Shown here piece after piece: positions 15,806-23,750 of a stretch of 38,082 nucleotides of DNA. Made by a program: the position numbers and the translations under genes. The notes under the pieces were generated by a model. The model did no database searches. It was not told where the DNA came from and saw only the letters and a list, made by a program, of their open reading frames with translations. Each line of letters opens with the position of its first letter. Position 1 is the first letter of the stretch. This DNA is from an uncultured Treponema sp. (GTDB lineage: Bacteria > Spirochaetota > Spirochaetia > Treponematales > Treponemataceae), in NCBI GenBank assembly GCA_937923945.1, contig CALDWC010000110.1:1-38082 (forward strand). The letters are read 5' to 3'.

Positions 15806-16735
15806 TTATGTATATTGCGTTTTTATACGCGGGTCAACATAGGTGTACAAAATATCAACGAGCAAGTTTACCAATGCAAAGGTAACGGCGACAAAAAGTA
15901 CACAGCCTAACACTACCGGCGTATCGCGAAGCTTAATCGAATCAATCATAAGCCGACCGATGCCCGGTATTGAAAAAATAACTTCAGTCATCAAAGCTCC
16001 GCCCATCAATTGCCCGAACTGAATACCGACAATCGTGATAATCGGTATGAGCGAGTTACCGAGTGCGTGCTTTCGAATAACGACCCGATGTTTTTGTCCT
16101 TTTGCCCGCGCCGTTCGGATATAATCTTGGCGTATCGTTTCAAGCATGCTGGAACGGGTCATACGGGTTAAAACCGCAACCGACTGAGCTCCGAGCGCGA
16201 GTGCCGGAAGGACAACGTGTTTTGCGGTGGAAAAACCCGACGAGGGAAACCAGCCCAATCGCACCGAAAAGAGCAAAATGAGCAAAAGTCCGAGCCAAAA
16301 CACCGGCATAGAAAGTCCGATCAAGGCAAAAATCATCGTTATATTATCAAAAATGGAATACTGCTTTATCGCGGAAATAATACCGAGCGGAATACCCAAT
16401 AAAATTGCAACAAGCGTTGCTGCAAAGGCTAAACGTACCGTCGCTCCAACGCGGGCTGCTATTTCCGTAACAACGGGACTGTTGGTGATATATGAAACAC
16501 CGAGGCTCCCGTGAAAAATCAAATTGCCGAGATACCGCCCAAATTGCACCACAAACGGATCATTCAGTCCCATTTCTTCGCGCAGTGCTTCAACTTGTTC
16601 CGGCGAAGCATTGGTGCCGAGTTTGTTTCGTACCGGATCGCCGGGTGAAAAATAAAGAAGCGAGAATACAATGAGAGAAACGCCGAGCATAACGGGAATC
16701 AAAAGTAAAATACGCCTGATTATATATTTTATCAT
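15806..16735 (-). CDS. oppB: Peptide ABC importer permease, OppB/DppB type
   Basis: Inner-membrane permease of 309 residues with six predicted membrane segments. The N-terminal family signature is present (YIIRRILLLIPVMLGVSLIV, then FSPGDPVRNKLG), as is the EAA loop (RTARAKGQKHRVVIRKHALG) and the C-terminal LVDILYTYVDPRIK. GGGAGAG precedes the ATG. Between this gene and oppA lie about 170 bp with two strong hairpins, so oppB-F is probably expressed at a lower level than oppA. Confidence 0.95.
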   Translation of the reverse strand: MIKYIIRRILLLIPVMLGVSLIVFSLLYFSPGDPVRNKLGTNASPEQVEALREEMGLNDPFVVQFGRYLGNLIFHGSLGVSYITNSPVVTEIAARVGATVRLAFAATLVAILLGIPLGIISAIKQYSIFDNITMIFALIGLSMPVFWLGLLLILLFSVRLGWFPSSGFSTAKHVVLPALALGAQSVAVLTRMTRSSMLETIRQDYIRTARAKGQKHRVVIRKHALGNSLIPIITIVGIQFGQLMGGALMTEVIFSIPGIGRLMIDSIKLRDTPVVLGCVLFVAVTFALVNLLVDILYTYVDPRIKTQYT

Positions 16736-16768
16736 AAACTCTCCCTAAAGAAACGCTGATGAAAGATA

Positions 16769-16805
16769 GGCATTGATTAATTCTCAATTGAATTGAATCA
16801 ATGCC
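16769..16805 (-). repeat. Short palindromic copy D of the dispersed element, between oppA and oppB
   Basis: GGCATTGATT (16769-16778) and AATCAATGCC (16796-16805) are perfect 10-bp arms, with further pairing (AATTC/GAATT) toward a central TCAATT and one unpaired base. On the minus strand the sequence matches the outer part of the dispersed elements. It lies 34 bp before the oppB start and would form a hairpin in the opp mRNA. Confidence 0.7.
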
Positions 16806-16823
16806 GCTTTAAGTCAGATAACA

Positions 16824-16856
16824 ACATTGGATTGTCAATAAAAGGCAATCCAATGT
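16824..16856 (-). promoter_or_regulatory. Intercistronic hairpin after oppA
   Basis: ACATTGGATTG (16824-16834) and CAATCCAATGT (16846-16856) are perfect 11-bp inverted arms around an 11-nt loop. In the opp mRNA it follows the oppA stop by about 50 nt. It can protect the oppA message from 3' decay or attenuate read-through, as is known for binding-protein operons. No T-run follows on the minus strand. Confidence 0.65.
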
Positions 16857-16907
16857 CAAACACCGATTTTACCAACTTGAAAATAAAAAACCGGCATCAT
16901 ATAAAAT

Positions 16908-18440
16908 TTATTCTACCGGATGCACATTTCCCAAGAAATGGTGTCCCGTTTGAGAAAGCGACAAGCCGGTAAGGTTTGCCTGCATGCCTGCAGCTGTTTC
17001 ACCGTTATACTGGAATACGGCAGGACAAAGGTCAAGGATATACTGCTGCATATCTTTGTACAGTTTTTCACGTGCCGGTCCATCAGGAATCGCTCTACCG
17101 GATTCAATCATCTTATCCAACTTTTCATCTTTTAAGAAGACATAGTTACCGCCGGGTCCTGCAGAAGCTGAATAGAAACAAGGATAAACAACCATATCGG
17201 GATCCGGTGTATCGGATGACCAGCCGATTTCAAAAAGCTCGTGCTCACCTTTTTCCAGCATTGCGATATATTGACTCCATTCCATAACTTCAATCGAAAG
17301 ATCAATTCCGACTTCTTTCAACTGCTCTTTCATAATGGTCGCCATATCAATTCGTTCCTGCCGTTCGTTCGTAGAAAGGCGCAATTTCAAGCCGTCGGCA
17401 TATCCCGCTTCCGCCAATAATTTTTTCGCTTTTTCAACGTCACGCGGAATCGGTTTTTTTTCATTTGCGATTGAATACTTAATTGACGGTGCATATGGAG
17501 CCGTTGCCGTACCGCCGAGTCCCTTCCAAACCGCTTTGATAATTTTATCGGTATCAATACCGCATGCAACCGCCTGACGAACTCGCACATCATTCAAAGG
17601 AGCCTTCGAACAGTTCATACCCAAGTACTGCGTTTGGAAATCGTGCACTTTTAAAAGCTTAATTTGATCATTGCCTTCAAAGCGATTTAAGTCGTTCGGT
17701 GAAACATCAAACACAATATCCGCTCCGCCCGATTCCAACTCGATAATCCGGTTACCGGGTTCGGGAATAATCCGCAGTTCCAAATACTTATAATAGGGTT
17801 TTGTACCGTGGAAATCTTCATAGCGTTCCATCTTGATAGCATTTGACTTTGTATGGCTGACAAACTTATACGGACCAGAACCGATAGGATTTCGCCCGTA
17901 GTTTTCGCCGGCAGCTTCGACCGCTGTTTTATTGCAGATAAAAGCCGCAGGGTGAGCCAACGCGGTTAAAATACCGGCATACGGAGTTTTCATATTAAAC
18001 GTAATCGTATACTCATCGAGTGCTTTAATGGTATCCGCATCAATCGCCGAATAAATATGAGCGACTGCAGGAGCGACAACCGCACGCTTAAAGCTGAAAA
18101 CGACATCATCGGCTTTTACTTCCTCGCCGTTATGGAACTTTACGCCCTTCAGTATGCGGAATGTATACGTCAAACCGTCATCACTTACTTCATAATCTTC
18201 CGCCAACTGCTTGATAACATTATTGTTTTCATCCAAAGCAACCAAGCCTTCATACATCTGTCCCATAGCATTCGATGAATACGAGTCGTTTTGAGCAATC
18301 GGGTCAAAGCTGATGGCATCGCTTGACATAGCAACGACTAAAGTCTGACTGCGCACATCTTTTGTTTTCTCGCTTCCACCGCAAGAAAACAGCACTGCCG
18401 CCATTACCGACAATGCTAAAATTTTTATAGCTTGTTTCAT
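16908..18440 (-). CDS. oppA: Peptide-binding lipoprotein of the Opp/Dpp importer (SBP family 5)
   Basis: Substrate-binding lipoprotein of 510 residues that captures peptides in the periplasm and hands them to OppBC. The signal peptide ends in the lipobox VLFSC (Cys20). Family-5 features follow: VVAMSSDAISFDPIAQNDSY near the N-terminus, YTFRILKGVKFHNGEEVKADDVVFSF (~92-117) and DVRVRQAVACGIDTDKI in lobe 2. The ATG at 18440 has a near-perfect GGAGGTGAT ribosome binding site and a consensus promoter 27 bp upstream, so high expression is expected. It is the first gene of the opp operon. Confidence 0.95.
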   Translation of the reverse strand: MKQAIKILALSVMAAVLFSCGGSEKTKDVRSQTLVVAMSSDAISFDPIAQNDSYSSNAMGQMYEGLVALDENNNVIKQLAEDYEVSDDGLTYTFRILKGVKFHNGEEVKADDVVFSFKRAVVAPAVAHIYSAIDADTIKALDEYTITFNMKTPYAGILTALAHPAAFICNKTAVEAAGENYGRNPIGSGPYKFVSHTKSNAIKMERYEDFHGTKPYYKYLELRIIPEPGNRIIELESGGADIVFDVSPNDLNRFEGNDQIKLLKVHDFQTQYLGMNCSKAPLNDVRVRQAVACGIDTDKIIKAVWKGLGGTATAPYAPSIKYSIANEKKPIPRDVEKAKKLLAEAGYADGLKLRLSTNERQERIDMATIMKEQLKEVGIDLSIEVMEWSQYIAMLEKGEHELFEIGWSSDTPDPDMVVYPCFYSASAGPGGNYVFLKDEKLDKMIESGRAIPDGPAREKLYKDMQQYILDLCPAVFQYNGETAAGMQANLTGLSLSQTGHHFLGNVHPVE

Positions 18441-18466
18441 ATATCACCTCCAAAACAAGTGGTATC

Positions 18467-18495
18467 AGTATAGCAGTTTAAAATATCGTTGTCAA
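18467..18495 (-). promoter_or_regulatory. Consensus promoter of the opp operon
   Basis: On the minus strand, TTGACA (18495-18490) and TATACT (18472-18467) are spaced exactly 17 bp. The predicted transcript begins near 18460 and leads straight into GGAGGTGAT and the oppA ATG. The -35 box overlaps one arm of a 13-bp inverted repeat (18494-18506). Confidence 0.85.
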
Positions 18496-18566
18496 TGGGA
18501 ATATTTTAAGCAATATTTAGACTATTGCGGAAACACTAAAAACATCAGTTTTTAAATATTCCCATT
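18494..18566. promoter_or_regulatory. Nested inverted repeats between the GT2 gene and the opp promoter
   Basis: AATGGGAATATTT (18494-18506) and AAATATTCCCATT (18554-18566) are perfect 13-bp inverted arms 47 bp apart. Between them lie two smaller inverted repeats, GCAATA/TATTGC (about 18510-18528) and AAAAAC/GTTTTT (18538-18553). The right arm covers the GT2 stop codon and the left arm touches the opp -35 box. It may serve as terminator for the glycosyltransferase operon, as operator for opp, or both. Confidence 0.6.
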
Positions 18567-19557
18567 AATAATAGTCTTTTCGCAGCAGCTTTTTTATTTT
18601 ATCTTTGAAACTACGGGGAAATAAACTTTTTATAAAAACAAACGACTGTCTTATTCTATAATCCAAGACAATAAAAAATAAAGGAGCGGCAATTCTTTTT
18701 TTATAGGGAGCAAGCGCCTCCTCACTAAAATACTGAGGTAAAAGAGAAAAGCATTGTTTCCATTCACGGCGATTTACCTTCGGCAAAACTTGAGAGTAGT
18801 ACATATAAGTACAAAAATGTGATTCCAGTTTTTGTACATATTCTTTCTTCAGATTTTTATTGTGAACAAAAATATCAAAATTATCAACTACATTTTTTAT
18901 AGAAATCAAATCTTTTTCCAATGCTTGTATTGTTTTCGTTTGATTTGAAACACCGCTTTGATCATTATAAAGGTAAAGTACATTAGGCATGCAGTTATAT
19001 GTTTTTGCAAAATATGCAATTACCAGTGTTTGATAACAATCTTCACCCATCACCGCATAAAACTCTGTCATGCTGGAAAAAGCTACTTTTAATACTTCCG
19101 CACGGTAGACTTTATTCCACAAAGTCGGTGAATAGATCATTTTTTCAAAACGATAGTTATCTATAGAAGGCGGTTGTGAAATCTTTGAACCGCTCCGATA
19201 CGCAAAACCTAGAACATCGACAGCATCACAAGAAAGTGTATTTTCCAAAATTTCAAGTGCATTCGGCAAAAGTGTATCGTCACAATCTAAAAAAAGAATA
19301 TAATCACCTGACGCCTGTACCACTCCGGTTTTACGTGCAAGGTATAATCCTAAATTTTTTGAGTGATTGATTACTTTTATTCTTGGGTCTTTGCAGGCAT
19401 ATTGTTCCAGCAACACTAAACTATTATCGGTTGATCCATCGTTCACACAAATTATTTCAAAGTTTTTATATGTTTGATCAAGAACACTGCTTACTGTTTT
19501 GTCAATATAATCAGCTCGATTATAAACGGGAACTAAAATAGAAAATGTATATGACAT
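18565..19557 (-). CDS. Family 2 glycosyltransferase
   Basis: A GT-A-fold glycosyltransferase of 330 residues, transferring a sugar from a nucleotide donor to a glycan or lipid acceptor at the cytoplasmic face. The GT2 start is typical: FSILVPVYNRADYIDKTVSS, then ICVNDGSTDNS with the conserved Asp, and a metal-binding DxD region FLDCDDTLLP. Further on is a receptor-domain segment MGEDCYQTLV. I choose the ATG at 19557 because the GT2 pattern begins there and it overlaps the stop codon of the upstream GT4 gene by one base (TGATG); the longer frame would reach 72 bp into that gene. Acceptor and sugar are unknown. Confidence 0.9.
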   Translation of the reverse strand: MSYTFSILVPVYNRADYIDKTVSSVLDQTYKNFEIICVNDGSTDNSLVLLEQYACKDPRIKVINHSKNLGLYLARKTGVVQASGDYILFLDCDDTLLPNALEILENTLSCDAVDVLGFAYRSGSKISQPPSIDNYRFEKMIYSPTLWNKVYRAEVLKVAFSSMTEFYAVMGEDCYQTLVIAYFAKTYNCMPNVLYLYNDQSGVSNQTKTIQALEKDLISIKNVVDNFDIFVHNKNLKKEYVQKLESHFCTYMYYSQVLPKVNRREWKQCFSLLPQYFSEEALAPYKKRIAAPLFFIVLDYRIRQSFVFIKSLFPRSFKDKIKKLLRKDYY

Positions 19558-20942
19558 CAATACAACTCCGTAAAAGCCGACGATACCGCATGTACACTTT
19601 GCAGCCGAAGCGGCAGTCTGCACATACATAAGCTAAAACTGCGTAAGGTATAATATGCGAATCTCAAAAAATTCTTTACCGATTTATGATTAAAATAATT
19701 ATTTAAATACAGTCGACATAGCATGCGTGTTTCTTGCCATCGATAGGAAAAAACATACATCCGTTTTATTTTTTGCAGTGCAGTATTTTTATCGCACAGC
19801 TTATACTTACTCTTTTTTGACGGTCGCCCATTAAGCAGCTCAAACCATTCTCTCACGGCTTTTTCCGTTGTAAATTTTTTTATCTGTTCCACACAATTTT
19901 CCGACATGTTTGCATAGCGATTTTTATCATTCAAAAGCATTTTTATTTTATCTGCATAAGAAGCGGCATCGTTGTACAGGGTAACAAGACCGCAGGTTTC
20001 ATCCGAAGCCAATTCTTCGCTTGCACCTGAAACAGGCGTTGTGATAAACGGTATTCCAAGCGCCATCGCTTCACAAACAACAGTCGGAAAACACTCTTGA
20101 AATGAAGTGGAACACAAACATAAACATTGTGCCAAATACGGATAAGGATTTTGTTTTTGTCCTAAAAAAAACACACGGTCGTGTACCTGTAATTGTTTTA
20201 CCAGTGCCCGTAAATTTTTCTCTTCATCACCTGAACCAATAAGAATAAGTCCGAAAGTAATTTTTTCATTCTGTAACTGTTTTATCGCCCGCACGGCAAG
20301 TTCAAAATTTTTATTTTTATCGAATCGCCCAATACAACAAGCAAAAGGAAAATCATAATTACAAAATTGAAAATCACAAGGGGCTGTTGCTTTTCGCCTT
20401 ACCTCATCTGCATCAAAAGGATTATACACAATATTTGTCTTATTTAAATAGCACGGCATAATTTTTTGCATGATACGGTATTCCGCTTTTGAAATAAGCA
20501 TTATTTTTTCACATGTTTCCCAAATATTTTTTTGAGCATTAAAAATTATTTTGTTATCTTTCCCCGCAAGCCGCTGTAACGTCGTATGTACCCAATCGAC
20601 GCAAGGCACATCCGGAAATGCTTTCAATAAATATGAAGGAATCATATAATCACATGCAACGATTGCATCATACCCATTTAATTCGTAAGCAGCACGTAAA
20701 AGCTTCGAATGCTGTTCAATACAGTATTTTTTATATGCAGCTATTTCACGAGAATCTTTTTTTTCATCAATCAGTGAACCTAAAAATTTTATCTTTTTAT
20801 TAAAACTATACCGAGAATCGCTATAATGGTATATTTCCAAAACTGAAATATCAAAATGGCATGCGAGTGCATTCACTAACATTGTTACAACACGTCCCAC
20901 ACCACCGCTCATTGCATATACAATAAATAAAACTTTTTTCAT
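19557..20942 (-). CDS. Family 4 glycosyltransferase
   Basis: A GT-B-fold glycosyltransferase of 461 residues. The N-terminal lobe begins KVLFIVYAMSGGVGRVV, with the glycine-rich acceptor loop. The C-terminal lobe has the GT4 donor-binding pattern: CCIGRFDKNKNFELAVRA, then LIGSGDEEKNL, and FPTVVCEAMALGIPFITT with the conserved E-x7-E-type segment. About 80 extra residues at the C-terminus are basic and rich in aromatic residues, perhaps a membrane-facing helix. The gene begins 3 nt after the end of the dehydratase frame and overlaps the GT2 gene by one base, so the three form one translation-coupled operon for a surface glycan. Confidence 0.9.
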   Translation of the reverse strand: MKKVLFIVYAMSGGVGRVVTMLVNALACHFDISVLEIYHYSDSRYSFNKKIKFLGSLIDEKKDSREIAAYKKYCIEQHSKLLRAAYELNGYDAIVACDYMIPSYLLKAFPDVPCVDWVHTTLQRLAGKDNKIIFNAQKNIWETCEKIMLISKAEYRIMQKIMPCYLNKTNIVYNPFDADEVRRKATAPCDFQFCNYDFPFACCIGRFDKNKNFELAVRAIKQLQNEKITFGLILIGSGDEEKNLRALVKQLQVHDRVFFLGQKQNPYPYLAQCLCLCSTSFQECFPTVVCEAMALGIPFITTPVSGASEELASDETCGLVTLYNDAASYADKIKMLLNDKNRYANMSENCVEQIKKFTTEKAVREWFELLNGRPSKKSKYKLCDKNTALQKIKRMYVFSYRWQETRMLCRLYLNNYFNHKSVKNFLRFAYYTLRSFSLCMCRLPLRLQSVHAVSSAFTELY

Positions 20943-20945
20943 TTT

Positions 20946-21857
20946 CTAAACGACCTCTTTAATTTTATGCATATTTTTTAGAAAGAAAATAAGAATCTGT
21001 ATCCCTTGAAATCGTAAAAAAATAGCTGATAAACGCTTTGCCATTTCTTCACGGGAACCAAGCGATTCATAAAGTTTTTCGCCGTGCCGCGTTCCGATTA
21101 TTTTAACCGAAGCCTTCGAGTGATATAAACTCTTTAACGCTTGCGCCAAAACTTCCAAGTTTGCGGCAGGCGCTTTTTGCACAAAGAGCTCGCCGTTTTC
21201 ACCGTTCGTAAAAGCATACAGCACTAAGTCAACCGCATTATCAAGCGTCATCATAAAACGAGTCATTGTAGGATCGGTTATCGTTATATCTTTTCCGGAT
21301 TTAATTTGTTCTACCCATAATGGAATAACTGAGCCGCGACTAGCAATAACATTTCCGTAGCGGGTACAACAAATTGTCGTTGCGGCGTTTTTGCCAAGCG
21401 CGCGCCCTTTTGCGATTGCAACTTTTTCCATCAGCGCTTTACTCATTCCCATTGCGTTAATCGGATAGCAGGCTTTGTCGGTACTAAGCACCACGACATT
21501 TTTTACCTTATGTGCAATTGCTGATTCCAAGACATTGTTTGTACCGATAATATTTGTGTACACCGCTTGCATCGGAAAAAACTCACAGGAAGGAACTTGC
21601 TTTAAAGCCGCCGCCGAAAAAACAAAGTCGACGCCGCTCATAACATTATCGACTGAAGCAGAATCGCGAACATCGCCGATATAAAACTTTACTTTATCGT
21701 TTTGCAGTTCATGACGCATATCGTCTTGTTTTTTTTCATCGCGACTAAAAATCCGAATCTCGCCGATATCTGAGTTCAAAAATCTTTTAAGAACAGCATG
21801 ACCGAACGAACCTGTTCCACCGGTAATCAACAGTGTTTTATTTTTAAATGTTGACAT
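20946..21857 (-). CDS. NDP-sugar 4,6-dehydratase (CapD/FlaA1-like) with a frameshifted C-terminus
   Basis: A short-chain-dehydrogenase-fold enzyme acting on UDP-GlcNAc-type sugars. The NAD(P) loop is TGGTGSFGHAV, followed by FSRDEKKQDDMRHEL and IGDVRD. The active-site segment is LSTDKACYPINAMGMSKALM, and FALMT-type substrate contacts include RYGNVIASRGSVIPL. Homology is clear to SREEMAK (~275), but then the frame reads RLSAIFLRFQGIQ, unlike the family. In another frame the bases give SRDTDSYFLSKKYA, which resembles the expected C-terminus. A frameshift near 21038 is therefore likely, leaving the protein about 40 residues short (303 residues) and possibly inactive. I choose the ATG at 21857 because of GGAGT (21864-21868). 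It is the first gene of the glycan operon. Confidence 0.75.
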   Translation of the reverse strand: MSTFKNKTLLITGGTGSFGHAVLKRFLNSDIGEIRIFSRDEKKQDDMRHELQNDKVKFYIGDVRDSASVDNVMSGVDFVFSAAALKQVPSCEFFPMQAVYTNIIGTNNVLESAIAHKVKNVVVLSTDKACYPINAMGMSKALMEKVAIAKGRALGKNAATTICCTRYGNVIASRGSVIPLWVEQIKSGKDITITDPTMTRFMMTLDNAVDLVLYAFTNGENGELFVQKAPAANLEVLAQALKSLYHSKASVKIIGTRHGEKLYESLGSREEMAKRLSAIFLRFQGIQILIFFLKNMHKIKEVV

Positions 21858-21898
21858 ATATGTACTCCAATTTAAATAGATGGAATCTAAATGCAATT

Positions 21899-21927
21899 AG
21901 TTTACACGAAAGATAGAAATATTTCAA
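21899..21927 (-). promoter_or_regulatory. Putative promoter of the glycan operon
   Basis: On the minus strand, TTGAAA (21927-21922) and TAAACT (21904-21899) are spaced 17 bp apart, 42 bp before the dehydratase ATG. It is a reasonable but not consensus match. Confidence 0.5.
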
Positions 21928-21969
21928 TAGAAAGATTAATAGTAATTGGACACAAAAATAATATTACAT

Positions 21970-23290
21970 CTATAACTTGTGAAGATGAACATTGATTGCA
22001 TTTGAAAAATAATTTATGACATACGGATCATTTGTGGTTACTAAAATTATTTTTTCACTATGCAAGGTTTGCAAAATCATGTCAAGTACAAAATCTTTCG
22101 AGACGTTATCTAAATAATTTGTAGGCTCATCAATGATAAGTAAATTTTTCTCAGCTGCAGTCAGTAAATGTTGCATAAGTACTTTACGCGTTTGTCCGCT
22201 TGAAAGATTTGCATATTCTTTAAGTGAACCATCAGATGAAATAGAGGATTCGGCAGAAATATATGCTATATCCGAATATGAAGTTCCAACATTGTTTTCT
22301 TTACCGTTAAGAAAAATTTTACCAAGATAGCGCTTACTAAAACCCATAATTGATTTTAAAAGTGTACTTTTACCGACGCCATTTTCACCGGTAATTAAAT
22401 AGATACTGCCGGGAATAAAGTCGAATGAAAGTTTTTTATTTAATTCATTGTTGTCTTTATCAAATCCGGAATAATTTTCAAGTTTCATCGAGGTAATTTT
22501 TTCATTTATCACTTCCTGATTTTTTATTTCAAGTATAGCAATAAAGTCATTTATAAAAGGTCTATCCTGCATATAGTTTCGTCTTATTTGTACCAGTCGT
22601 TCTATCGGTGACCAAAATTGTGAAACATATAAATGAATTGCACTAAGAGTACCAAAACTTATCTTGCCTATAAATATCAAAACGCAAAAGAGCACCAGAA
22701 CGGCATTTATTAAAAAATTAAGAAAGCCGTACACTGCAAGATTATTTACGATTGCAATTTTTTTCTCTAATCGTAATTTATTTTTATAAAAGTTTAATCC
22801 AAACAGTTCAACAAGTTTTTGATCAATTTGTTTTTTATTTGAAAAAAATTCTTCATCGGCAATTTTTATTTTTTCTGCGCTCAAATTTTTCAGTCTGTTG
22901 TTGTGTTCACTATTTTCATCGCTTAAGTTATTAATTTTATTTTGACCTATGGTAGAAATAAAAACACCAAGTGGAACCGCTATCAAAAATAATAAACCGA
23001 ACAGCAAAAACGAAAAACACACTGCAATTAAAATACATATAATTTCAATAATTGAAAAAACAATCGAAAGCGGAGTTTCAAAAAAATATGCTTGCACTAT
23101 CTCATAGTTCTGTGAAAGCATTAAGTTAAAATCCGGCTTTTCATTTTTGCGAGAATAATTTTGTGACAACGAAATGATTCTTTTTGAAACGTCAACAAAA
23201 GTTTTTGCCTTGATTTTTTCACACAGATAGTCATTTATCGTTTCGAGTATTAAAAAAAGGTACTTTATAAGTTCTTTGCCGCTTGATGTA
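21970..23290 (-). pseudogene. 5'-truncated ABC exporter
   Basis: The frame encodes the last ~440 residues of an ABC-exporter half-transporter. A TTG at 23169 opens 399 residues, but the same frame continues upstream with family-like sequence (ELIKYLFLILETINDYLCEK) to about 23290. There it meets transposase-derived DNA and then a stop at 23316. The first membrane segments are thus lost. What remains holds about four membrane segments and a normal-looking ATPase: Walker A TGENGVGKST, signature LSSGQTRKV, Walker B LLIIDEPTNYLD. The H-loop region reads LVTTNDPYV, so the usual His is replaced by Asn. It has no start codon with a ribosome binding site. It is not closely similar to the exporter at 3510. 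Confidence 0.75.
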
Positions 23291-23295
23291 AAAGT

Positions 23296-23532
23296 TTTGC
23301 GAAATCGGTTCGCTCACATTGGTCAATTAAATCGATGCACTGGCACCTGGATGTAACATTCCGTGAAGATGCAAATACAACAGTCAATAAGGTTGCGGTT
23401 ATGAATCAAAATATAATACATAAGTGGGCATTGGCAATTATCAAGCGGGTAGATTCCATTCACGGCAAAAAGTGTTCCCTAAAAACTCGTCGCTTGGTAT
23501 TCAGTTTCAACCCCGCACAGATGCTTGAGTGA
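23296..23532 (+). pseudogene. C-terminal fragment of an ISAs1-family transposase
   Basis: The plus-strand frame reads FAKSVRSHWSIKSMHWHL, then DVTFREDANTTVNKVAVMNQ, and a C-terminus NPAQMLE. This is the typical ISAs1-type DDE transposase end (SHW-I-x-x-HW-x-LDV-x-F-x-ED ... N-x-x-x-x-x-x-A). The whole N-terminal and central part, including the first two catalytic acids, is missing, and no terminal inverted repeats were seen. It abuts the truncated ABC exporter at about 23290, which marks the recombination joint. Confidence 0.85.
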
Positions 23533-23750
23533 GTACTATAATCAAAACACCTTCGAAAAACAACATTTTTGCATACTATAAAGTAAAATAAATTCTTCAT
23601 GCTCCTGACATGGTGTCTATCACAAAGGACTTGAAAGTCGTCGCAAAAAACGATATACTATTTCCAATAAATTTCTGTGAGGCATTACTTTTGAAAAACA
23701 GCGTTTTCATTGGATATGGTTCGACGCGTTTTTAAAAACGAAGGTATAGT
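23533..23750. other. Intergenic region between the transposase scrap and cheB
   Basis: No gene is seen. A promoter (23631-23659) lies here. The segment before it may contain further decayed insertion-sequence DNA, but I cannot identify an end. Confidence 0.5.
23631..23659 (+). promoter_or_regulatory. Promoter of cheB
   Basis: TTGAAA (23631-23636) and TATACT (23654-23659) are spaced 17 bp. The leader to the ATG at 23751 is about 85 nt. Confidence 0.65.
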
